Shown: piece after piece, positions 1 to 6,666 of the stretch
Numbering within the stretch: position 1 is the stretch's first letter
Layout: each line of letters opens with the position of its first letter
Assembly (NCBI GenBank): GCA_019421725.1
Contig: JAHZES010000003.1
Coordinates: 2,187-13,652, forward strand
Origin: Clostridiales bacterium
GTDB lineage: Bacteria; Bacillota; Clostridia; Oscillospirales; Acutalibacteraceae
Length of the DNA: 11,466 nucleotides
Direction of reading: 5' to 3'
The notes under the pieces: model-generated
The model's database searches: none
Told to the model about the DNA's origin: nothing
Seen by the model: only the letters and a program-made list of their open reading frames with translations
Position numbers and translations under genes: made by a program

Positions 1-645
1 ATCGCCTGCGTACCGTTTGTTGATCTTTCCACCGCACTGGAAGCTACTGCGGGCACCAACATTGAAATCGGCGCCGAAAACTGCCATTGGGAGAAATCCG
101 GTGCGTTTACCGGCGAGATCTCTGCCGAAATGCTGGCTTCCATGAATGTGAAATATGTTATCATCGGCCACAGCGAACGCCGCACCTATTTCGGTGAAAC
201 CGACGTTACCGTAAACAAGCGTGTCCGCGCCGCACTGGACGCCGGCCTTTCCGTCATCCTCTGCGTAGGCGAAACACTCGAGCAGCGTGAGCAGGGCATC
301 ACTGACGAATTGGTCGCCATGCAAACCAAGATCGCTTTGGGCGGCGTTTCCTCCGAAGAGCTCTCCCGCATCATTATCGCTTACGAGCCCGTATGGGCCA
401 TCGGCACCGGCCGCACCGCAACTGCAGAGCAGGCAAACGAGGTCTGCGCCGCGATCCGTGCCGTCGTTGCAAAGCTTTATTCCCAGGCAGACGCCGATGC
501 TCTGACGATTCAGTACGGCGGTTCCATGAATGCGAAAAACGCTGCCGAGCTTCTTGCTCAACCGGATGTTGACGGCGGATTGATCGGCGGCGCTTCGCTG
601 AAGCCGACCGATTTTGCCGCAATTGTGGAAGCTGCCGGCAAATAA
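1..645 (+). CDS. tpiA: Triose-phosphate isomerase, 3' part (5' end outside window)
   Basis: Interconverts dihydroxyacetone phosphate and glyceraldehyde 3-phosphate in cytoplasmic glycolysis. The frame is open from base 1 to the TAA at 643-645, giving 214 residues. The N-terminus, including the substrate-binding Lys of the family, lies upstream of the window. About 38 residues are missing, judged from the catalytic His of IIGHSERR at partial residue 57, usually near 95. Other family signatures are seen: GAENCHWEKSGAFTGEIS before the His, the catalytic Glu in AYEPVWAIGTG (partial residue 129) followed by the mobile loop, then YGGSMNAKNA and DGGLIGGASLK, which form the phosphate-binding part. 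A normal C-terminus and stop show the gene is intact here. It lies 124 nt upstream of gpmI on the same strand, the usual order in Firmicute glycolytic operons. The identification is essentially certain; only the start is unseen. Confidence 0.97.
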   Translation: MACVPFVDLSTALEATAGTNIEIGAENCHWEKSGAFTGEISAEMLASMNVKYVIIGHSERRTYFGETDVTVNKRVRAALDAGLSVILCVGETLEQREQGITDELVAMQTKIALGGVSSEELSRIIIAYEPVWAIGTGRTATAEQANEVCAAIRAVVAKLYSQADADALTIQYGGSMNAKNAAELLAQPDVDGGLIGGASLKPTDFAAIVEAAGK

Positions 646-750
646 AAGTGCGCAACGCGCTCTTCTGCTTGTCTATTACTCTGAACGCGGAATTTGCGGA
701 GCGGCCTAAGCCGCGACGCCGAATTCCGTCAAGTGCGCAACGCGCACTTT
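646..750. repeat. Structured intergenic element: two hairpin repeats flanking an imperfect palindrome
   Basis: The tpiA-gpmI spacer is almost entirely secondary structure. A 19-nt unit aagtgcgcaacgcgcactt at 731-749 is a perfect hairpin (8-bp stem, AAC loop). A second copy in the same orientation at 646-664 differs at one position (T661 for A746) and still folds with one mismatch. Between them, cggaatt (688-694) pairs with aattccg (722-728), enclosing a GC-rich inner hairpin gcggc-ctaa-gccgc (701-714). The outer arms 645-653 and 742-750 can also pair, closing the whole element. There is no T-tract, so it is not a standard terminator. The last hairpin ends right before the gpmI ribosome binding site. 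It resembles a REP/BIME-like or MITE-like dispersed element, or an mRNA processing or stability element; which one is not decidable from one copy. Confidence 0.7.
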
Positions 751-769
751 AGGAAAGGACGTGTCTTTT

Positions 770-2284
770 ATGAAAAAAACGTTGATCCTTATGATCCTTG
801 ACGGTTTCGGCTGCGGCCGCGATTACCCCGGCAACGCGATCAAAGCCGCAAAAAAACCGAATATCGACCGCATCTTCTCTTCAAACCCAATTACTCAGAT
901 CGGCGCTTCCGGCATGGATGTCGGTCTGCCGGACGGGCAGATGGGCAACAGCGAAGTGGGCCACACCAACATTGGCGCGGGCCGCATTGTGTATCAGGAG
1001 TTGACTCGTATTACAAAATCCATTTCCGACGGGGATTTTTTCTCCAACGAAGCTTTTCTCGCCGCTATGGAAAACTGTAAAAAGAACAATTCCGCACTGC
1101 ATCTGATGGGTCTTCTTTCCGACGGCGGTGTACACAGCCATAATTCTCATCTTTATGCGCTGCTGGAGCTCGCCAAGCGCTCCGGTCTGAAAGAGGTCTA
1201 CGTCCACTGCCTTCTGGACGGACGCGACGTTCCCCCTTCCTCCGGCAAGGATTATGTCGCCGAGCTTGCTGAAAAAATGCAGGAGCTTGGAATCGGCAAA
1301 ATTGCGACCGTTATGGGCCGCTATTATGCCATGGACCGTGATAACCGCTGGGAACGCGTTGGAAAAGCCTACGCTGCAATGGTTTACGGAGAAGGCGTTC
1401 AGAACAGTGACCCGGTGGCTGCGGTTGCCGAGTCCTATCAAAATGACGTCACCGATGAATTTGTCGTTCCAACCGTCTGCACCGCTGAAGGCAGAATCAA
1501 AGCAAACGATTCCGTCGTTTTCTTTAACTTCCGCCCCGACCGCGCCCGCGAGATCACCCGCACATTTGTAGATCCGGATTTTTCCGGCTTTGAACGCAGA
1601 AACGGCCTCTTCCCGCTGTGCTACGTCTGCATGACGCAGTATGATGCAACGATGCCGAATGTGCTGGTTGCATTTCATCCTCAGACGCTGAAGAACACGT
1701 TCGGCGAATATATCTCCGACAAGGGACTGACCCAGCTCCGCATTGCCGAAACGGAAAAATATGCCCATGTAACATTTTTCTTTAACGGCGGCGTAGAAAA
1801 AACCTATCCCGGCGAAGACCGGTGCCTTGTGCCGTCCCCGAAGGTCGCCACATATGACCTGCAGCCCGAAATGAGCGCGTATCAGGTAACGGACAATGTT
1901 GTGGAACGCATTGAGAGCGGCAAATATGACGTGATCATTCTCAACTTTGCCAACTGCGACATGGTGGGGCACACCGGTGTGTTTGATGCGGCAAAGGCCG
2001 CCGTTGAGGCTGTCGACAGCTGCGTCGGACGCGTGGTGGACGCCATCACCAAAATGGGCGGCGTAGCGTTGATCACAGCCGACCACGGAAACGCAGACCA
2101 GATGTATGCGGATGACGGCTCTCCGTTTACCGCACACACCACCAATCCGGTGCCGTTCTGCGTGGTCAATTATCCGTGCAAGCTGCGTGAAGGCGGCCGC
2201 CTGGCCGACATTGCTCCCACCATGCTGAAAATTCTCGGCATGGAGCAGCCAGCCGAGATGACCGGAACCAGCATCATTCTGTAA
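770..2284 (+). CDS. gpmI: 2,3-bisphosphoglycerate-independent phosphoglycerate mutase
   Basis: Cytoplasmic glycolytic enzyme converting 3-phosphoglycerate to 2-phosphoglycerate through a phosphoserine intermediate, using two divalent metal ions (normally Mn2+). The product is 504 residues, a normal family length. Alkaline-phosphatase-superfamily motifs are in place: metal-binding Asp11 in LMILDGFG, the nucleophile Ser61 in MGNSEVGH, DGRDVPP and RYYAMDRDNRWERV of the substrate-binding domain, FNFRPDRARE, then NCDMVGHTG and ADHGNAD for the second metal set. I chose ATG 770 (MKKTLILM), not the in-frame GTG at 761, because the AGGAAAGG at 751-758 lies 11 nt before the ATG but only 2 nt before the GTG. 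It follows tpiA on the same strand, behind the structured element at 646-750, and is the last gene of this operon because a terminator begins 15 nt after its stop. Confidence 0.97.
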   Translation: MKKTLILMILDGFGCGRDYPGNAIKAAKKPNIDRIFSSNPITQIGASGMDVGLPDGQMGNSEVGHTNIGAGRIVYQELTRITKSISDGDFFSNEAFLAAMENCKKNNSALHLMGLLSDGGVHSHNSHLYALLELAKRSGLKEVYVHCLLDGRDVPPSSGKDYVAELAEKMQELGIGKIATVMGRYYAMDRDNRWERVGKAYAAMVYGEGVQNSDPVAAVAESYQNDVTDEFVVPTVCTAEGRIKANDSVVFFNFRPDRAREITRTFVDPDFSGFERRNGLFPLCYVCMTQYDATMPNVLVAFHPQTLKNTFGEYISDKGLTQLRIAETEKYAHVTFFFNGGVEKTYPGEDRCLVPSPKVATYDLQPEMSAYQVTDNVVERIESGKYDVIILNFANCDMVGHTGVFDAAKAAVEAVDSCVGRVVDAITKMGGVALITADHGNADQMYADDGSPFTAHTTNPVPFCVVNYPCKLREGGRLADIAPTMLKILGMEQPAEMTGTSIIL

Positions 2285-2298
2285 ACAATCGCCAAGTT

Positions 2299-2353
2299 TA
2301 AAAGCTCCCGGCGCGGCTCTGAAATGTTCAAGAGCTTGCGCCGGGAGTTTTCT
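2299..2353. terminator. Strong bidirectional rho-independent terminator between convergent genes
   Basis: A long stem pairs ctcccggcgc (2305-2314) with gcgccgggag (2338-2347). It extends inward through ctct/agag, and A-rich and T-rich flanks (aaaa before, tttt after) also pair. The T-run after the right arm ends the plus-strand gpmI transcript. The A-run before the left arm becomes a U-run for the minus-strand transcript of the DUF362 gene, which stops at 2366. One element therefore serves both convergent genes. Confidence 0.9.
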
Positions 2354-2365
2354 GTTTTCTGTACG

Positions 2366-3463
2366 TCATTTTGCGGTAACAAGTTCATAATCCTGCGTTC
2401 CCAGGCCAACCTTCTGCAGGCAGTCAAGCTGAATGTATGGGTTTTTGCCATGCAGCCGCTGGAACAGATGTCCCTCGGTTCCCAGCTCCATGCCTTGCGG
2501 AATGCCCACAGGAATCAGGTTTTCCATTTTGATGGCATCGATACTGGCGCGTTCGATTGCGACAATATCATCTGAAGCCATGATACCGATATCCGGTACC
2601 AGAGACGGAGTGGTCATGTCCAAGCAGTCGCAGAGCGCAGTGATCGCGGTGAGCACATTGATAAAATAAGTATTGCCCGGTTCAAAGGTGTTCAGCACCG
2701 TCTTGGTGCAGACTGCCATTCCCATCTGGAAATCAGCGTAATCATGCGAATCCAGCGTAATCGCATGCACAGGGCAAACCTTGAGGCAATGCTGGCACAT
2801 GGTGCAGTGATGGTAATTTACCTTGTATTCACCCTTTGCGTCGCCTTCGGAAAAGGAGTTTGCGTGATGGTTGCAGGCGGGGATGCATTTACCGCAGTGG
2901 ATGCATTTTTCCTTGTCCCATACAAGACCGCCCTCCAGTGAGTGGATTTCGTGACGGGTGCGGTCTGTTACGCACCCCCTTGCAATATTCTTGCACGCTC
3001 CTCCGAAGCCGCAGCTGCCGTGACCTTTGACGTGCGAAAAATCAATCAGAAAATCCGCATCGTAAATCAGCCCTGCCACATCGATATGACGCAGCTTTTT
3101 GTAATCGACTTCCTTCGTGTAAAAGTATTTTCCGAAATAAGAGCAGTCGTCTAAAATCGGGCAGCCAAGATTGCTTTCGGTATAACCGCGCTGTTCGGGG
3201 TGGCGCGCCGAAACGTAATGATCGGTAATAAAGCATTCCGCGGCGTTTTCCTTAAGAAAGTCAACCAGAATGCGAATGAACATCGGCGGAATGGTGGAAT
3301 AGGTGATGCCTTCGCCGACATGCATTTTGATCGCGACGGTTTTTTCCTTTACTCTTTCGGCAAGTCCGCTCTTTTTGAGCATGCGCGAAAATTTTGCGGG
3401 AAGCGTCTGCGTTGCTTCATAGCGGGCATAAGCCATTGGGGCAAACAGAACTTGTGACACCAT
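2366..3463 (-). CDS. DUF362 protein with two ferredoxin-type [4Fe-4S] motifs
   Basis: A cytoplasmic iron-sulfur protein of 365 residues, likely in electron transfer; the substrate is unknown for this family. The first half is a DUF362 domain, recognised by KGHGSCGFGGACKNIARG at about 146-163, a variant of the family's HG..GFGGALKN motif. A ferredoxin-like domain follows with two cysteine sets: C187, C190, C193, C197 (CIHCGKCIPAC) and C220, C223, C226, C230 (CTMCQHCLKVCP). A second DUF362-like stretch runs to the C-terminus. There is no signal peptide or membrane segment. Extra cysteines at 151, 157 and 164 sit within the DUF362 motif. The ATG at 3463 is preceded by AAAGGGA about 11 nt upstream. 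The gene is monocistronic: it has its own probable promoter upstream and converges on gpmI at a shared terminator. The domain call is secure; the reaction is unknown. Confidence 0.88.
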   Translation of the reverse strand: MVSQVLFAPMAYARYEATQTLPAKFSRMLKKSGLAERVKEKTVAIKMHVGEGITYSTIPPMFIRILVDFLKENAAECFITDHYVSARHPEQRGYTESNLGCPILDDCSYFGKYFYTKEVDYKKLRHIDVAGLIYDADFLIDFSHVKGHGSCGFGGACKNIARGCVTDRTRHEIHSLEGGLVWDKEKCIHCGKCIPACNHHANSFSEGDAKGEYKVNYHHCTMCQHCLKVCPVHAITLDSHDYADFQMGMAVCTKTVLNTFEPGNTYFINVLTAITALCDCLDMTTPSLVPDIGIMASDDIVAIERASIDAIKMENLIPVGIPQGMELGTEGHLFQRLHGKNPYIQLDCLQKVGLGTQDYELVTAK

Positions 3464-3514
3464 AATGATTCAGTCCCTTTCATATTTACAAATTTTTCAG
3501 AATGCGAAATACCG

Positions 3515-3540
3515 TGCTAAACGGCAAAATCGCTTTAGCA
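3515..3540. repeat. Inverted repeat in the leader of the DUF362 gene
   Basis: Arms tgctaaa (3515-3521) and tttagca (3534-3540) are perfect inverted copies around a 12-nt centre. On the minus strand the repeat begins right after the predicted transcription start near 3541 and precedes the ATG at 3463. It could be an operator or a 5' leader hairpin. The arms are short, so chance is possible. Confidence 0.35.
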
Positions 3541-3547
3541 AAAGTAT

Positions 3548-3577
3548 GTTATAAAAGTATATCATTAAAATACGCAA
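3548..3577 (-). promoter_or_regulatory. Candidate sigma-A promoter of the DUF362 gene
   Basis: On the minus strand, TTGCGT (3572-3577) and TATAAC (3548-3553) are separated by 18 nt. An overlapping alternative is TTGCAT (3577-3582) with TATACT (3556-3561), spaced 15 nt. The -10 is good and the -35 is moderate. Either would give a leader of roughly 80 nt before ATG 3463. Confidence 0.45.
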
Positions 3578-3604
3578 TGCAATCGTTTCAGCCCGCCCGG
3601 CACA

Positions 3605-3634
3605 GAAAAAACGGCGCAGGTTTCCCCGCGCCGC
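3605..3634 (-). terminator. Rho-independent terminator of the secreted/membrane protein unit
   Basis: Read on the minus strand, a GC-rich stem (cggcgc at 3612-3617 pairing with gcgccg at 3628-3633, extended by gg/cc after one mismatch) closes a 4-nt loop and is followed by a run of six T (the A-tract at 3606-3611). It lies about 30 nt after the stop of the 80-residue membrane protein and marks the end of that transcript. Confidence 0.85.
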
Positions 3635-3665
3635 TCAAATAAAAGGCTTCTGCCAAAACAAAAGG

Positions 3666-3908
3666 TCAATCCCACTGATCCTTGCACAGCGTGTTCACAA
3701 AATAAAACGCATACCCGAAAAAAATCGAAAAAACCAGGCTCAGGATAAAAACCAGTTCAACGAAGCTGATGTAGATGCTTGAAGGGCATCCTGCAATAAT
3801 CTCATACCAGTATACCTCTCCATTTTTCATAAAGCTTATAATAAATGTCAAAACCGACAACCCAAGAAGGACGCCTGTGACAATCCGCAGTTTTTCCAAC
3901 CGTGTCAT
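3666..3908 (-). CDS. Small two-membrane-segment protein of unknown function
   Basis: I do not recognise a family. The product is 80 residues with two hydrophobic stretches, about 7-27 (VTGVLLGLSVLTFIISF region) and about 47-70, long enough to span the membrane. Positive residues R3, K6 and R8 before the first segment suggest the N-terminus is inside, which places the 28-46 loop (aromatic residues YWY, one Cys41) outside and the acidic C-terminal tail (KDQWD) inside. The ATG has a strong G-rich ribosome binding site (AAAGGGGGG, 3916-3924) that overlaps the stop codon of the upstream secreted-protein gene, so the two are probably co-transcribed and perhaps translationally coupled. A terminator follows. 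Pairing with a secreted protein would fit a partner, anchor or immunity role, but nothing in the sequence shows which. Hydropathy was judged by eye. Confidence 0.7.
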   Translation of the reverse strand: MTRLEKLRIVTGVLLGLSVLTFIISFMKNGEVYWYEIIAGCPSSIYISFVELVFILSLVFSIFFGYAFYFVNTLCKDQWD

Positions 3909-3922
3909 GAGGAATCCCCCCT

Positions 3923-4414
3923 TTATATATGTGAAACAGTATATTGTCTTGTAACCGACTTTTTAACGCCAGTAGCAACCTTAGTTAAATCAGAATTCAA
4001 ATAAACATCCCACGAAAACGAGAGACATCCTAATTCGGTGACTGAGGTTCCGCCTTGTAAAGCTGAGTTTGCATCGGCTTGAAAAATCAGATAATGAGCA
4101 GGTGCAGCTATTGTCACATTGTTCGGTTTGGAGGAAGAGTAACTATTTTTAAACATTATATGAGAGGTAGGGATAGACGTTGCCGCTTCATTTGTCCCAG
4201 ATGGTAGGCCAGACACACTCCCGCCCGACAAGGAAACATTATAAGCTCTAAATGTATCGGTTGTCATGGAAATTCCGGCAATCGCAATACTCGCATCAGA
4301 AGCCGGAGATAATGCTTCCGCCGTTCCGGTAGCACACAACGACACAATAGACATCACCATCACCATAAAAAGAGCGCCCATTTTCAACATCTTTTTTTGC
4401 CGAATCTTTTTCAT
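3923..4414 (-). CDS. Secreted protein of unknown function with Sec signal peptide
   Basis: I do not recognise a family. The product is 163 residues. Residues 1-34 look like a classical signal peptide: a basic n-region (MKKIRQKK), a hydrophobic Met/Val-rich core, and a likely signal peptidase I site after A32-E33-A34. The Cys in VSLC is not a good lipobox. The mature part, about 129 residues, is rich in Ser, Thr, Ala and Gly, has a single Cys (130), and shows no sortase motif, repeat or catalytic signature. It is probably beta-rich. ATG 4414 is preferred over an in-frame ATG 15 nt upstream, because the GGGAGGA that would lie inside the longer protein is an ideal ribosome binding site for 4414. 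It is the first gene of a two-gene unit with the small membrane protein 14 nt downstream. Base composition is visibly more AT-rich than the neighbouring enzymes, suggesting possible acquisition or fast evolution. Confidence 0.72.
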   Translation of the reverse strand: MKKIRQKKMLKMGALFMVMVMSIVSLCATGTAEALSPASDASIAIAGISMTTDTFRAYNVSLSGGSVSGLPSGTNEAATSIPTSHIMFKNSYSSSKPNNVTIAAPAHYLIFQADANSALQGGTSVTELGCLSFSWDVYLNSDLTKVATGVKKSVTRQYTVSHI

Positions 4415-4420
4415 AACTAA

Positions 4421-4427
4421 TCCTCCC
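4421..4427 (-). promoter_or_regulatory. Ribosome binding site deciding the start of the secreted-protein gene
   Basis: GGGAGGA on the minus strand lies 6 nt before ATG 4414. The upstream in-frame ATG at 4429 overlaps it and has no comparable site of its own, so the start is set at 4414. Confidence 0.8.
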
Positions 4428-4511
4428 ATAATTTTTTATGTTCAGCCCATAAAGCATGGAGCAAAACTGACAATCAGCCAAAAATAGATCCGGAATTATT
4501 TACCTGATTTA

Positions 4512-4539
4512 ATTGTACCATATCTTTTAAGTCTGTCAA
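4512..4539 (-). promoter_or_regulatory. Consensus-like sigma-A promoter for the secreted/membrane protein unit
   Basis: On the minus strand a perfect TTGACA (4534-4539) is followed after 16 nt by TACAAT (4512-4517), with an extended -10 TG one base before it. Transcription would start near 4505, giving a leader of about 90 nt. This is the best match to a housekeeping promoter in the window and suggests strong expression unless repressed. Confidence 0.8.
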
Positions 4540-4637
4540 CATATATCAAAATTTAAAATCGAACGGCTTTTTGTTTGATGTTCACAGACTTGTCCCATCC
4601 GTCCCAATCGGAATCCTGCGGCAAGAACAGATTTTTC

Positions 4638-4658
4638 TTGTTTTTCGTGGCAAAACAA
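4638..4658. repeat. Inverted repeat overlapping the aldo/keto reductase promoter
   Basis: Perfect arms TTGTTTT (4638-4644) and AAAACAA (4652-4658) enclose 7 nt. The right arm overlaps the position expected for the -35 element of the reductase promoter, so it could be an operator. The outer TTGTT/AACAA resembles the ends of clostridial Rex sites, but the centre and total length (21, not 18) do not match the usual site. Confidence 0.4.
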
Positions 4659-4676
4659 CAGCGATTGTGCTACAAT
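4648..4676 (+). promoter_or_regulatory. Candidate extended -10 promoter for the aldo/keto reductase gene
   Basis: TACAAT (4671-4676) is preceded by TG at 4668-4669, forming an extended -10. The -35 region 17 nt upstream, TGGCAA (4648-4653), is weak, which extended -10 promoters tolerate. A second possible -10, TATAAT, lies at 4682-4687 but has no -35. The start site would be about 35 nt before the ATG. Confidence 0.5.
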
Positions 4677-4718
4677 AAAATTATAATTTTACAACAATAG
4701 AGAAAGGATGCCTTTGCC

Positions 4719-5747
4719 ATGTCTGAAGTTACCCTTGGCCGCACCGGGATCGTTACGAACAAAAACGGGTTCGGCGCGCTGCCGATCCAACGCATTTCCA
4801 CCGCCGAGGCAGGTCGCCTGCTGCGCAAAGCCTATGAAAACGGCATTACTTATTTCGATACTGCGTGCGCGTATTCCGACAGCGAAGAAAAAATCGGAAA
4901 GGCGCTTTCTGACGTGCGTTCCAACATTTATCTTGCTACAAAAAGCGGCGCAAAGGACGCCAAAACATTAAAAAAGGAATTGGAAACCAGTCTGAAAACG
5001 CTGCGCACCGATTATATTGACGTTTATCAGCTGCACAACCCGCCGTTCTGTCCCAGGCCGGGCGGCGAAGACGGACTTTACGAGGCGCTGCTGCAGGCGC
5101 GGCAGGAAGGCAAGATCCGCTTCATCAGCATTACGAATCACAGCGTCCGCATTGCACAGGAGGCCGTGGATTCCGGGCTGTATGATACGGTACAGTTCCC
5201 GTTCAACTATCTCTCTGCTCCGGTCGAGTTTGACCTGGTGCGCAGCTGCCGCGAGAAGAATATCGGCTTTATTGCAATGAAGGCGCTTTCCGGCGGACTG
5301 ATCACCAATTCCGCCGCAGCCTACGCCTGGTTGAACCAGTACGACAACGTGCTCCCGATCTGGGGCGTTCAGCGCGAAAGCGAGCTTGACGATTTCCTCC
5401 GCTACGGAAAAGAAGAACCGCAGCTGACCTGCGAGCTGCGCACCGTAATTGAAAAGGACCAGGAGGAGCTTTCCGGAAACTTTTGCCGCGGCTGCGGCTA
5501 TTGCATGCCATGCCCTGCCGGTATCGAGATCAACAACTGCGCGCGCATGACGCTGATGCTGCGCCGCAGTCCCTCCGAGCAGTGGCTTGGGCACACCTGG
5601 CAGAAAAAAATGAAAAAAATTGAGGATTGCCTGCACTGCAACCGCTGCGCTTCCCGCTGCCCGTACCACTTGGATACTCCTGCACTGCTGGCCGCCAATT
5701 ATGAGGATTATAAGCGGGTGCTTGCCGACAAAACATTGGTTCTGTAA
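4719..5747 (+). CDS. Aldo/keto reductase with C-terminal double [4Fe-4S] domain
   Basis: A predicted cytoplasmic oxidoreductase of 342 residues (the COG1453-type aldo/keto reductases). Residues 1 to about 240 form the TIM-barrel reductase, with the family's catalytic tetrad recognisable as Asp47 and Tyr52 (FDTACAYSDSEEKIG), Lys75 (ATKSG) and His106 (YQLHN). The C-terminal part carries two cysteine sets: C256, C259, C262, C265 (CRGCGYCMPCPAGI) and C304, C307, C310, C314 (CLHCNRCASRCPYHL), both typical of this subfamily. The substrate is unknown; the clusters suggest electrons may come from or go to ferredoxin as well as a nicotinamide. The ATG at 4719 has GAAAGGA 10 nt upstream. It heads the co-oriented run that includes rex. 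The nearby redox genes fit a role in disposing of reducing power, but that is inference. Confidence 0.9.
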   Translation: MSEVTLGRTGIVTNKNGFGALPIQRISTAEAGRLLRKAYENGITYFDTACAYSDSEEKIGKALSDVRSNIYLATKSGAKDAKTLKKELETSLKTLRTDYIDVYQLHNPPFCPRPGGEDGLYEALLQARQEGKIRFISITNHSVRIAQEAVDSGLYDTVQFPFNYLSAPVEFDLVRSCREKNIGFIAMKALSGGLITNSAAAYAWLNQYDNVLPIWGVQRESELDDFLRYGKEEPQLTCELRTVIEKDQEELSGNFCRGCGYCMPCPAGIEINNCARMTLMLRRSPSEQWLGHTWQKKMKKIEDCLHCNRCASRCPYHLDTPALLAANYEDYKRVLADKTLVL

Positions 5748-5854
5748 CCCCGTTTCGGTAACGTTCACCCCTGCTGCAGACAACCGCGCTGCAGGCTCCC
5801 TTCTGCACTGAGCGCCGCCCTGACGGGACAACAAAAGCAAAGGAGCATTTGTTC

Positions 5855-6616
5855 ATGAGCATTCTGGATACCTTTGACGCCACCGGAGAAGAAATGATTC
5901 GGCCGGATCAGACAGTGTCAAAACCCGATCATTTTCCGGAGGTTCTTGTCTCCGGATTCAGCCGTTCAGTCACCAATCTTGCCGCACAGCTTCCCGGCGC
6001 CGTGCAAATCGATACGCTGCGCGCCGGAATGGAGCTGCCGATCATCGCGGTACGCCGCGGCGGAAAAAGCATCGGCGTCTATCAATCGCTGATCGGCGGT
6101 GCTGCCTCCGCCGGAATGCTGGAAGAGGTTCTTGCCAAGGGGGCAAAAAAGGTCGTGTTCTACGGCTCCTGCGGTGCATTGGATGAAAGCATGACAGCCG
6201 GCCGTGTAATGGTTCCAACCGCTGCGTTCCGCGACGAAGGGACCAGTTATCACTACCTTCCCGCATCGGACGGGGATTTTGTTGAGGTACCGACCGCAGG
6301 GCGCCTCGGCGAGCTGCTTGATGAGCTTGGCGTACCGTATTTATATGGAAAAACATGGACGACCGATGCGATCTACCGCGAGACAAAAACAAACGCAGCG
6401 CGGCGTCTGCAGCAGGGCTGCCTGACCGTTGAAATGGAATGCGCCTCCCTTATGGCCGTTGCACAACGGCGCGGCGCGGAGGTATATCAGTTTTTGTACG
6501 CAGCAGACAGCTTGAGCGGTTCCCGCTGGAACCCCCGCATTCTCGGCAAACTGCCTGTTGGGGAAAAGGAACGGTATCTGCGCATTGCGCTGGACATTGC
6601 TCAAAGGCTTGCTTAG
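5855..6616 (+). CDS. Nucleoside phosphorylase (PNP/UDP family)
   Basis: Predicted to split a nucleoside with phosphate into free base and (deoxy)ribose 1-phosphate for salvage in the cytoplasm. The 253-residue product has the hexameric PNP/uridine phosphorylase layout: the phosphate-site loop YGSCGALDESMTAGRVMVP at about 103-121, WTTDAIYRET at about 168-177, the ribose-binding VEMECASL (E193, M194, E195), and AADSL with Asp218, where purine-type enzymes place a catalytic Asp. The base preference, uridine or purine, cannot be set from this. I chose ATG 5855 rather than the in-frame TTG at 5849 because AAAGGAG (5839-5845) is 9 nt from the ATG. It lies 107 nt after the reductase gene, with no clear terminator between, and 50 nt before the acetyltransferase gene, so co-transcription is possible. 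Confidence 0.88.
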   Translation: MSILDTFDATGEEMIRPDQTVSKPDHFPEVLVSGFSRSVTNLAAQLPGAVQIDTLRAGMELPIIAVRRGGKSIGVYQSLIGGAASAGMLEEVLAKGAKKVVFYGSCGALDESMTAGRVMVPTAAFRDEGTSYHYLPASDGDFVEVPTAGRLGELLDELGVPYLYGKTWTTDAIYRETKTNAARRLQQGCLTVEMECASLMAVAQRRGAEVYQFLYAADSLSGSRWNPRILGKLPVGEKERYLRIALDIAQRLA

Positions 6617-6666
6617 ACCGATGAGCCTTCCGCGCAAAACACACAACGGAAAGAGGAAATAATCCT

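Larger units (their letters stand above)
4415..4718. other. AT-rich divergent intergenic region
   Basis: This 304-nt gene-free stretch separates the minus-strand secreted-protein gene from the plus-strand aldo/keto reductase. It holds the minus-strand leader (about 90 nt) and promoter, then roughly 100 nt (about 4540-4637) in which I see no clear site, then an inverted repeat and a promoter for the reductase. Confidence 0.7.

Noticed and set aside
881..2137. Long open frame on the minus strand across gpmI
   Set aside because: It lies fully opposite a conserved gpmI with all motifs, has no ribosome binding site or recognisable domain, and reflects the codon bias of the real gene.
5773..5793. 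ctgcag...ctgcag pair between the reductase and phosphorylase genes, considered as a terminator
   Set aside because: The stem is only 6 bp, made of two self-palindromic hexamers, and no T-tract follows; it is too weak to call.
4968..5840. Long open frame on the minus strand across the aldo/keto reductase gene
   Set aside because: It is a shadow of a well-supported gene, with low-complexity Ala/Arg-rich translation and no start signals.
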